A stretch of 64,000 nucleotides of DNA from Leptothoe spongobia TAU-MAC 1115 (lineage in GTDB: Bacteria > Cyanobacteriota > Cyanobacteriia > Phormidesmidales > Phormidesmidaceae), in contig NZ_JADOES010000003.1 of NCBI RefSeq assembly GCF_018739885.1, forward strand, positions 1-64,000, read 5' to 3'. Below the pieces are notes generated by a model that saw nothing but the letters and a program-made list of their open reading frames with translations, did not search any database and was not told the origin of the DNA. Below, piece by piece: positions 36,406 through 42,829 of this stretch. Position 1 is the first letter of the stretch. Each line of letters starts with the position of its first letter. The position numbers and the translations under genes were made by a program.

Positions 36406-36577
36406 TGCCGTCAGAAACATCACCTGTCTGGGGCAAGCGTTTTTCACCTGACTCAATCTTGATCTGAAGCCCCTCACCACCGAAACGCATGTCAATGGCT
36501 CCGGCGTAATCCAGGGAAATCGCGGCCAACGTGATGGCAGTGGTGGAAAGTATTACGGTCAGAAGAATGCTTTTCAT
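36398..36577 (-). CDS. Small single-helix membrane protein
   Basis: 59 residues from ATG 36577 (KSILLTVILSTTAITLAAIS), one transmembrane helix, then a short tail containing IDMRFGGEGLQIKIESGEKR. The tail is similar in plan to that of the small gene at 37448 (FQIKLEAG after one helix). Unknown function. Both flank a four-helix protein gene. Confidence 0.5.
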   Translation of the reverse strand: MKSILLTVILSTTAITLAAISLDYAGAIDMRFGGEGLQIKIESGEKRLPQTGDVSDGTL

Positions 36578-36888
36578 GGAGTCATCTGTGCAGTGGTTAG
36601 ATGATTCCAGAATATTTAGCAATTACATTGACGGGTATACCGCTAAATGTACCAATCCTATTTTGCAGTGCCTCGGGCGTCCTCGCCCCAGAGCAGCAAC
36701 TAGCTCTACTCGACTGGCATCCGCTTCTACTGGCCAGTGCCCTGAGTGTGAGGTGCCGATAAGTCAGTTAGCGAAGGGGCTTTAGGGGCGTGGGTGAGGT
36801 GCATCCTCCAACTAACTCAACCGTATGTAAATATAAAGGTGCAACAGCAATGGAATTAACAGAAATACTACCTTAATGCTGCAATGAA
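36578..36888. other. Intergenic region
   Basis: No supported gene. A plus-strand frame ending TGQCPECEVPISQLAKGL at about 36784 has a CxxC pair and might be the tail of a lost gene. Confidence 0.3.
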
Positions 36889-37440
36889 ATGAAGCAAAGA
36901 GAGCCTTATTCAATCTTTTATGTCATTTTGTTGGCTTGGTGGTTTAAAAGTATTGTTGTTCCACTAATTACCGTTGGAATAACGATTTTCTTTAAAGCCA
37001 ATAGCAAACCAAATGTAAAATTCAAAATTGATTTAGATGATTGGTTTATCTGCTTTGATTTGTGTGTTTCAGCTATATTTATATTTATAATAGGCATGGT
37101 TGATTTAGTAACCCAAATGGTAAGTGATCCTACATTTGGAGTGTTATCAACCTTAAAGGAGGTGAGCGCTGAAGAAGGGCAAGTTAACTTAGACTTGCAA
37201 AGTAAGATTACTTCTTTAGAAAAATTATCTACTCAGCAAAACGAACTTATTGCTAATAAATTCGGCGTGTCCTGGGCAATGTTTTTAGTGGTGTTACTGT
37301 TAATATTTTTTGTGTCTACTTTTATTCGAGGAAATGGGTGGTGCGAGGATGGAAAACTTAAGTTAATAAATGGGATTATAATTCCAAATATAATTGGTTT
37401 TTTTGTATTAGTTATTGTTGCAACCTGGATAACATTTTAA
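36889..37440 (+). CDS. Four-helix membrane protein with a coiled-coil loop
   Basis: 183 residues, AT-rich codons. Helices are at about 8-35, 50-75, 123-142 and 157-182. Between the second and third lies a hydrophilic segment (EVSAEEGQVNLDLQSKITSL) of coiled-coil type. No family is recognised. A small membrane gene follows seven bases after its stop on the same strand. Confidence 0.55.
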   Translation: MKQREPYSIFYVILLAWWFKSIVVPLITVGITIFFKANSKPNVKFKIDLDDWFICFDLCVSAIFIFIIGMVDLVTQMVSDPTFGVLSTLKEVSAEEGQVNLDLQSKITSLEKLSTQQNELIANKFGVSWAMFLVVLLLIFFVSTFIRGNGWCEDGKLKLINGIIIPNIIGFFVLVIVATWITF

Positions 37441-37447
37441 TAAAGTC

Positions 37448-37618
37448 ATGTCTAGAAAAGCAGGCCTGATAGTGCCAATGGTGATATGTCTAGGCGTTTT
37501 AACCATACTATTAGCGTATTCCACTTCATTAGATCTACAGATAATTGATAAGAAGTTTCAGATAAAACTAGAAGCTGGCCTTCCTGTAGACGGAGATCCG
37601 GGGGGGGCCGGTAGGTGA
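37448..37618 (+). CDS. Small single-helix membrane protein
   Basis: 56 residues: MSRKAGLIVPMVICLGVLTI continuing LLAYSTSLDLQIIDKKFQIK and a Gly/Pro-rich end. It has one helix and a short exposed tail with QIKLEAG, like QIKIESG in the small protein encoded at 36398-36577. The 7-base distance to the preceding four-helix gene suggests an operon. Confidence 0.5.
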   Translation: MSRKAGLIVPMVICLGVLTILLAYSTSLDLQIIDKKFQIKLEAGLPVDGDPGGAGR

Positions 37619-37650
37619 TAGAAAGAAAGTTTATTCTATTAATATAGAGG

Positions 37651-37722
37651 TGGACCGCCGGGGGATTGGACCCCGTAGTCGAGGGTAGGAATCCCAACTG
37701 CAAATGCCCTAGCAAGGTACCA
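37651..37722 (-). other. tRNA-like remnant
   Basis: On the minus strand a perfect T-arm (CGGGG-TCCAATC-CCCCG) is followed directly by seven bases and a discriminator A, as in a tRNA. A D-arm-like TTGC...GCAG and an imperfect anticodon arm precede it. The 5-prime acceptor strand does not pair, so I take it as a degenerate tRNA or tRNA-like element, not a working gene. Confidence 0.3.
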
Positions 37723-37740
37723 ACATTTTAGCTATATTCC

Positions 37741-37775
37741 AAAAGGCAGCCCTCTCAGTGCCAGCTAAGAGGGCT
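37741..37775 (-). terminator. Terminator of the 38-codon minus-strand ORF
   Basis: AGCCCTCT / AGAGGGCT stem followed on the minus strand by GCCTTTT. A second hairpin, TCTAACC-GACTA-GGTTAGA, lies at 37778-37796 between it and the stop codon. Confidence 0.6.
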
Positions 37776-37799
37776 AATCTAACCGACTAGGTTAGAGGT

Positions 37800-37916
37800 T
37801 TAACGGCATACGGGAACCTTGAAGCAGACGGTTTTGGTGATCCATTTCCAGCTGCTTCTACCCGTACGCACTTTATATCGGTACGTTTTGCACCGTCGAA
37901 CATATGAAATGCGCAT
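37800..37916 (-). CDS. 38-residue basic protein with hairpin-occluded start
   Basis: The frame starts at an ATG (37916) with AGGAGG five bases upstream and encodes MRISYVRRCKTYRYKVRTGR, then SSWKWITKTVCFKVPVCR. It is very basic, with three Cys and many aromatic residues, like small secreted or nucleic-acid-binding peptides. A 9-bp inverted repeat GAACATATG / CATATGTTC (37898-37922) places the start codon inside an RNA hairpin beside the ribosome-binding site. A terminator follows. The complete signal set favours a real gene. Its function is unknown. Confidence 0.5.
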   Translation of the reverse strand: MRISYVRRCKTYRYKVRTGRSSWKWITKTVCFKVPVCR

Positions 37917-38068
37917 ATGTTCCTCCTATTAAGTGACTATTTCAGGACTGCCTGCTCGACCTTGCAAGCAGCATCTTGATCAATTTCCTCCTTTGCTAAA
38001 CGACAAGCCTGTATGCCTTTAAGCCAGCTAATCAGAAACGAAAGCTTAAGCTAAACTTGAAGGCAGCA
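37917..38068. other. Leader region upstream of the 38-codon ORF
   Basis: On the minus strand it contains AAAGGAGGAAATTG at about 37987 and a 34-codon open stretch (SWLKGIQACRLAKEEIDQDA) without a normal start codon. It may be a remnant. Confidence 0.3.
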
Positions 38069-38138
38069 TGGAGCGCCAGGGATTCGGACCCTGCAGCATC
38101 ACGATTTAGGAGATCCGGCTGGTGACCACACGCGCCCC
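38069..38138 (-). other. tRNA-like element (possible tRNA-Arg CCT)
   Basis: 70 bases. The acceptor strands GGGGCGC and GCGCTCC pair fully with one wobble. The T-arm CAGGG-TCCGAAT-CCCTG is perfect, and the discriminator is A. A loop CTCCTAA flanked by GAT/ATC would give anticodon CCT (arginine) with U33. The D-arm is short and lacks the usual GG, and CCA is not encoded. It may be a mobile-element tRNA, as in cyanobacterial plasmid tRNA arrays, or a tRNA mimic. Confidence 0.4.
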
Positions 38139-38146
38139 TAACGAAT

Positions 38147-38175
38147 AAAGCGCAGGTGCGATGTGCCTGCGCTTT
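38147..38175. terminator. Hairpin after the antirepressor-like gene
   Basis: Perfect 10-bp arms AAAGCGCAGG / CCTGCGCTTT around nine bases, 15 bases downstream of the minus-strand stop at 38191. There is a short T-stretch on the minus strand, so it is a weak terminator. Confidence 0.55.
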
Positions 38176-38190
38176 GAGCTTTCTAGAGGG

Positions 38191-38925
38191 CTAAGCGTTC
38201 AGAATGTTTCTGGAAAAATCAGCGACCTTTTGAGCTACGAAAAGACACTCAGATGCACATCCATTGTTGCCATCGGCTTCAACTTTGTTGATACGTTTAC
38301 CACTCAGATCCTCCGTAAAAGCAGTTTGGTTAAGCTCACCAATTGCAAGATGGTCACGTAGGTTATCGTTTTTGCGCAAGCCCTTGTTAGCTTTTAGCTG
38401 TTTGGCTGTGCCTCCAAACAAGCCTAGGTAGGTTTTGTTCGTGCAAATAGCGTAACCACGCCCCCGTACATTTCGAGCTTTCAATACACCCGTAAAGCGT
38501 TTGCGCGTCAACTTACCTCTAACTCTGGCCTCAAGCCATTCCAGATCCTCCTGACTATCATTTCTATCTGCAATTTCAGCAGCTAGTTTGACGTCGCCAT
38601 CAAGGTACCGGAGAACTAAGTTCGCAGCACCTTCACGGTACTTTTTGCCCATTACACCAGGCAGTAATCCGAGAATGAAAGCCCAACCTTCCTTATCAGT
38701 GACAGGTGTTTCTCGTTGGCCACGACCGGAAAATTTGAAGTCCTGACATTTTGTCAGAACCTCGGAATACTCTTTGCAAAGACGTTTCCAAACGTTATAT
38801 GGGTCTTTTTGACCTCCGACTACAGTAATTAAGTCATAGACACTACAATGGCCTTCAGGTGTACGACGAATAGCTGCATTGCCAAGCTCAGGAATAATGG
38901 TCGTTAGTGACTGTGATTTCGACAT
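38191..38925 (-). CDS. Phage-type antirepressor-like protein
   Basis: 244 residues. The N-terminal half (CSVYDLITVVGGQKDPYNVW, then RLCKEYSEVLTKCQDF) resembles the BRO/KilA-N type DNA-binding fold of phage antirepressors. The C-terminal half (RGKLTRKRFTGVLKARNV, CTNKTYLGLFGGTAKQLKAN, KNDNLRDHLAIGEL) is a conserved companion region. AAGGAGG lies ten bases before ATG 38925. It follows the winged-helix gene by 15 bases on the same strand. The family call rests on pattern memory and is moderate. Confidence 0.55.
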   Translation of the reverse strand: MSKSQSLTTIIPELGNAAIRRTPEGHCSVYDLITVVGGQKDPYNVWKRLCKEYSEVLTKCQDFKFSGRGQRETPVTDKEGWAFILGLLPGVMGKKYREGAANLVLRYLDGDVKLAAEIADRNDSQEDLEWLEARVRGKLTRKRFTGVLKARNVRGRGYAICTNKTYLGLFGGTAKQLKANKGLRKNDNLRDHLAIGELNQTAFTEDLSGKRINKVEADGNNGCASECLFVAQKVADFSRNILNA

Positions 38926-38940
38926 TTCAGGTTCCTCCTT

Positions 38941-39951
38941 TCATTTCTGAGACATTTCAATCAATTTTTGGTAAGACTCAAACCAGCTTTGCTTGACCTC
39001 CTGAGGCCAGCTAGGGTCAAATTCCGGCAATCGAGCCACTAACATCTCAGTAGCGGATTGACGTTGCTTTTCGGGTAGCTGATTAGCTTTTGAATCTGAA
39101 GTCATTACCGTTTCTGGAGTAGAGGATTCGTTTGACTGATTGGTTGAAATGTTGTGCTCACGGGCTAATTCAACAATTTCGTCACTTGATACACCTGGCA
39201 CTAATGAATAATGGAATTCAAGAATTCCGTCTTCACTTCTCTTGCGCTCACGCTTCAATAGGCCAAAGCTAGTGAGCTTAGTGAATCGACCATGTTGCGT
39301 TTGAGGAGCATCGCCAGACAATTCAGCAGCCTGGCGCATGGATAATTCACCATGCGCCACAAAGATCAATAGAAGCTGTACATAGTCTTGAAGGGCGTAT
39401 GGTCGTAGTTTTGAAATAGCAGAGCGGACAGAAACACGTCCTTCGTGTTTTTTCTTCGCTTCAAGAGGCGAAGCAGGGGGTGTGACTTCTGTTAGCCCTC
39501 CAAGAGGCTTAATAGGTAATGCCTCTTGGGCTTGAAGCTCTTGCAAGCAAAGTTGCAGATCCTCTTCAGTTAATCGACCTGTCGAAGAATAAAGACGAGA
39601 TGCAGGCATTTTAGGATTAGGAAGAGGTTTTTCTTCGTAATCGAGATAGCCATCTGCAACGAGCCACTTTAATCGTCTTGTGACTACAGACAAAGTTAGA
39701 CTAGTGGCTATTTGTACAGCTTTGCGCCCTACTCTTTTAGGAGAGCGTTGAACATAAAGCGCCACTTCTAATGCATGTGCATCGTAGCGCTTTGGTATTC
39801 CTAATTGAGCGAGAATTGACTCGCTACGATCTGCATCGTTCATAGCTAAGATCCGCTCCAGCTTTAGTACCTGAGATTCCCTAGAATCAAAGGCTTGACG
39901 TTTTTCAAGAGCGTCGTTTAAAATGCATATACTGGCATTATCAGGCCACAT
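38941..39951 (-). CDS. Winged-helix DNA-binding protein
   Basis: 336 residues from ATG 39951, chosen because GAGGAGG stands five bases upstream. The alternative at 39981 lacks this. Two helix-turn-helix-like regions are visible: ALYVQRSPKRVGRKAVQIAT to VVTRRLKWLVADGYLDYEEK, and HGELSMRQAAELSGDAPQTQ to FTKLTSFGLLKRERK. The C-terminus is polar, with many Ser and Gln. Probably a regulator or maintenance protein of the element. It is transcribed with the antirepressor-like gene. Confidence 0.6.
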   Translation of the reverse strand: MWPDNASICILNDALEKRQAFDSRESQVLKLERILAMNDADRSESILAQLGIPKRYDAHALEVALYVQRSPKRVGRKAVQIATSLTLSVVTRRLKWLVADGYLDYEEKPLPNPKMPASRLYSSTGRLTEEDLQLCLQELQAQEALPIKPLGGLTEVTPPASPLEAKKKHEGRVSVRSAISKLRPYALQDYVQLLLIFVAHGELSMRQAAELSGDAPQTQHGRFTKLTSFGLLKRERKRSEDGILEFHYSLVPGVSSDEIVELAREHNISTNQSNESSTPETVMTSDSKANQLPEKQRQSATEMLVARLPEFDPSWPQEVKQSWFESYQKLIEMSQK

Positions 39952-39989
39952 TAAAACCTCCTCGCCATCTGGCGTGGTCAATACCGTCG

Positions 39990-40025
39990 AAAAACGCTCT
40001 GAGCCTCAGAAACTTGAGCGTTTTT
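39990..40025. terminator. Bidirectional hairpin between island genes
   Basis: AAAAACGCTC and GAGCGTTTTT pair over 10 bp with a 16-base loop, with T-runs on both strands. It separates the TnpC-like gene from the winged-helix gene. Confidence 0.65.
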
Positions 40026-40133
40026 TGACGTTTAAAATTTTACACGATCTATTCCTAGATCTGCAAGATCTAAAATTGGTAGCGCTACATCTAGAAAACG
40101 CAACTAGGGAATGGAGTCAAAATAACTCTACAT

Positions 40134-40961
40134 CTAGTGTTTAGTTGGCAGCGGATGTCTTTTTATGATTTCACTGAACGAGATCCATTCTTCTTTCGTG
40201 TCTAATATCATGAGACCTTGCTCAGTTTGCTGCGAAGCAATTGCAATCCCCTCACTGTAAGCCCAACTCCACCATTGATTAAATTCACCCATGTCTTGAT
40301 TGCCTTTAATAGCTTCATTGGGCCGCCAGCAATCGGTAATCGCTTTATATAGAAACCCTCCAGGGTTATGTATTGCTCCGGTTTTTTGGGCTTGTTTCAG
40401 TGCCTGTGTAGCAGTTTCTAAGATTCCACTGGGTGTAGAAGCTATCAGCTTGATAAGGGTAGAGTTGAGCTTGACACCTAAGGCTTTCAGTTCATTAGAA
40501 GTGTCCAAATTTTCTTCACCTAAATGAGTGTTAGTCTTGAGCTTCTGGGTATAACGTTCAAGCTCCAAGATCTTGGAGCTTAGTTCTCGGTTTTTTAGTA
40601 CGTAGCTACCAAACACCTCGTTTTGCCTACGTAAATCAATATTTTCAGCCTCCAATCGCTTTATGCGAGCCTTGAGCGTCACTGTCAGTTTCCGCAAAGA
40701 AGCCTCGCTAGCCGATACAGCCCTTGGCGTTTTGCCTTTAACGCTGCTTTGGTCGCGCAATTGGCTAATGCGCTCCTTGACATCAGGCTCCTTATATAGC
40801 CAAGCTTTGCTAACAGATGCCGCCTCAGCAACTGCATTGAAGGTAATTGCTTTCTTCTCTTTGACTAACTTTCGAATAGCTTTATCGACCTTCTCAAAGG
40901 TTTCCTGACGCTTCTTTTCGGCATTACGTCTTAGCCCATCAGCATTACGCTTTACTTTCAT
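40134..40961 (-). CDS. Tn554 TnpC-like accessory protein (DUF6262 type)
   Basis: 275 residues from ATG 40961 (MKVKRNADGLRRNAEKKRQ), which has GGAGG nine bases upstream. A start at 40985 is possible. The N-terminal RRNAEKKRQETFEKVDKAI, then ITFNAVAEAASVSKAWLYKE with a helix-turn-helix feel, matches the short protein encoded after TnpA and TnpB in Tn554-like transposons, where TnpC influences efficiency and orientation of insertion. A coiled coil follows (LKARIKRLEAENIDLRRQNE). It overlaps the recombinase gene by 17 bases, as expected for a tnpBC operon. Confidence 0.72.
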   Translation of the reverse strand: MKVKRNADGLRRNAEKKRQETFEKVDKAIRKLVKEKKAITFNAVAEAASVSKAWLYKEPDVKERISQLRDQSSVKGKTPRAVSASEASLRKLTVTLKARIKRLEAENIDLRRQNEVFGSYVLKNRELSSKILELERYTQKLKTNTHLGEENLDTSNELKALGVKLNSTLIKLIASTPSGILETATQALKQAQKTGAIHNPGGFLYKAITDCWRPNEAIKGNQDMGEFNQWWSWAYSEGIAIASQQTEQGLMILDTKEEWISFSEIIKRHPLPTKH

Positions 40962-42063
40962 CTTGCCGTGCCTCCAAGCTATCAATCATTGCAATTAAAT
41001 TTGCTTCGACCCGTTCATTCATCTCGATTTGACGAGTCCACCCGTTGGCTTGAGCCTTCTCCAAGATCCTTTTCGTCTGCTGTAGCTCTTCCCGGTGGAT
41101 ATCCAGATACTCAGCCGTCGTCCGAAAATGGGTGCAAGTCAGGCAGGCATTAGCGTGTGGACATCCCTTTGAGATGGTAGGCAAGGCGCAAGAGCCGTTA
41201 GGCAATGCCTGGGCTTGCAGGTTCTTTTTAAACCATTGCAGATCAACATCATCAGCCTCGATATCATTCGCTTCAACGACCTGACCTGCAACGTTCACGA
41301 CTCTGCCGTGGAAGGCTGCAACCTCTTTTTTCATCGTTGCATCATGGATATGGGCGTAGACCGTGGTCATATCAGCTGACTCATGACCTAGGTACCGTTG
41401 CACGATGTGCTGAGGTACACCGTTGTTAATCATTCGGGTACCGACCGTGTGTCTAAACTGATGAGTCTGAAACCGCCATAGTTTGCCGTTCTCGTTGGTG
41501 ATGTTGTGCTCCTGGGCCAGACGGTTCAGATAGGCCGGGATGGTCTTGTAGGACATCGTTCGGGGCACTGGCTTAAACCTCGGTCGTTTGGCTCCTCCAT
41601 TGGCACAGAAAAGGAACTCAAAGCTTTCTGGCAGGTTTTCTCGAATAAAGCGTTGCTGCTCCTGAATGATGCGTACAACCTCCCGTGAGATAGGAATGGT
41701 AATTTCTTTGCGCATCTTGTACTGGTAGTAGCGAAGGAACCAGTCACCCGCTTTATCCTGCAGCAAGCAATCAAGCTTCAATGTCAGAAGCTCAGAGATC
41801 CGCATCCCACATTCTTGAAGTACCAAAATCATTCGCATAATGGGCTCGGCTAGCTCGTCGATATGCTCATTGAGCTGACGCATTACCTCTTCAGGAATAT
41901 AGCAGGGAATGCTTTTAGGCTTTTTAGGGAAGTAAGCGTAGGGTGCGTTTTTCAACGCACCGCCTTCATGAATGCTTATTAGGTGGTTCTTATGCAAAGT
42001 AGTGCTGGGCACTCTACACCTAAATGTAGGAGGCCACCATGCTGGCAAAAATCTAGAGTGCAT
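40945..42063 (-). pseudogene. Truncated Tn554 TnpB-like tyrosine recombinase
   Basis: The frame encodes 372 residues. From about residue 50 it is a phage-integrase-type catalytic domain: LQECGMRISELLTLK (first Arg), HQFRHTVGTRMINNG (HxxR), YLGHESADMTTVYAHI (His and catalytic Tyr). The Cys/His-rich tail CPHANACLTCTHFRTTAEYL is typical of TnpB. The N-terminal half usual for the family is missing. Instead the frame runs backwards through a hairpin (GGTGCGTT / AACGCACC near 41945) and the comM-start-like sequence. TnpA is absent as well. The catalytic residues survive, but normal expression is doubtful. Confidence 0.78.
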
Positions 42064-42073
42064 CGTCGGTTAT
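42005..42073 (+). repeat. Middle copy of the comM start region (core B)
   Basis: About 70 bases similar to the start of comM: CTACA-CCTAAA-TGTAG (42014-42029), Shine-Dalgarno, then ATGCTGGCAAAAATCTAGAG. The third to sixth codons already contain a stop (TAG), and the similarity fades after GTGCATCGT. It looks like an attachment-site copy left by recombination. Confidence 0.72.
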
Positions 42074-42089
42074 TTATGGATCGCAGTTA

Positions 42090-42659
42090 TTACTCATCCC
42101 CACCAGACAACTGCCAAGGCTCAATCCCAGCATCCCTAAGCTGTTGCCGTAGCCGCTCGTTTTCCTCACGGAGTAGGTCAGGCTCTGCATAAGCATCACC
42201 TAAGGATTCCAAAGTAGACTGTAGGGCCGCGTTCTGATCTTTTAGAAGCTGGTTATAGTCTTCTTCAGTACGCTGGACACAAAAGGCAGAATCAAATCGT
42301 CTAGCAAGAGTTTCATTGGTTAGGGCAATGACCAAAGATAAGGCCTGTTTATTGCCCTTGCTGCATTCATAAACCCAGTAGGCTGATACCACTTCTAATG
42401 GCAAGGCATTAAACCGCGTACTACCCCGCTTCCCTTGGATGCCCTCAGCTTCAATAGTGTCGGGCGTATAATCCTTACCTAGCAGGGCTTTAGACCCCTT
42501 TGCACCTAAAAAGCGTCGGGCGTTAATTTCAGGCTTACCGATGATTTCGGCTGCTTGGGTCTGGCTCATGCGATAGGTACCGTCTGGCAGCATAAACCCA
42601 TCTACGGTTAGTTTCCCTATCTGGATCGAGGAGCGGGTGGCTTTGGCTGATTCACTCAT
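42090..42659 (-). CDS. Hypothetical mobile-element protein with C-terminal coiled coil
   Basis: 189 residues. The middle part contains DGTYRMSQTQAAEIIGKPE and ARRFLGAKGSKALLGKDYTP, followed by SAYWVYECSKGNKQALSLVI. The C-terminus is a coiled coil (LLREENERLRQQLRDAGIEP). I know such sequences only as uncharacterised cyanobacterial proteins; a DNA-binding or antirepressor role is possible. It is the only gene between cores B and C. Confidence 0.6.
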   Translation of the reverse strand: MSESAKATRSSIQIGKLTVDGFMLPDGTYRMSQTQAAEIIGKPEINARRFLGAKGSKALLGKDYTPDTIEAEGIQGKRGSTRFNALPLEVVSAYWVYECSKGNKQALSLVIALTNETLARRFDSAFCVQRTEEDYNQLLKDQNAALQSTLESLGDAYAEPDLLREENERLRQQLRDAGIEPWQLSGGDE

Positions 42660-42804
42660 GATTTAGCTACCTTCCATCTTGCGCGTCCATTTTTATCCTC
42701 TACTGGTTCCCTTGTCAGAAAACATCAGCCTCACGCTCAATCTTTAAAGTACTGAAACATATTTTATAGATCGTATGTACTCTTATCTTAGCTTTTGGGG
42801 AACT

Positions 42805-42820
42805 CTACATAAATATGTAG
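42805..42820. repeat. Candidate recombination core C before the intact comM
   Basis: CTACA-TAAATA-TGTAG, nine bases before ATG 42830. The right arm overlaps the Shine-Dalgarno. Compare cores A (TAAACA) and B (CCTAAA). Confidence 0.6.
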
Positions 42821-42829
42821 GAGTCCACA

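Larger units (their letters stand above)
32328..42798. mobile_element. Genomic island in the comM locus, with Tn554-type recombinase remnants
   Basis: Everything between the truncated comM fragment and the intact comM is foreign to the flanks. The content is a regulated two-gene unit, AT-rich hypothetical genes (about 34000-37450), tRNA-like elements, an antirepressor-like and a winged-helix gene, a TnpC-like gene and a truncated TnpB-like recombinase. Three CTACA-N6-TGTAG cores with different centres mark likely junctions. The part between the middle core (42019) and the last (42815) may be a second, smaller insertion. The exact ends are not proven. Confidence 0.72.

Noticed and set aside
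36650..36784. Plus-strand frame ending with a CxxC motif as a zinc protein
   Set aside because: No start signal, and the sequence before it is low-complexity. At most it is a remnant.
41930..41960. GGTGCGTT / AACGCACC hairpin as a gene terminator
   Set aside because: It lies inside the recombinase frame. More likely it is part of the joint where the N-terminal half was lost.
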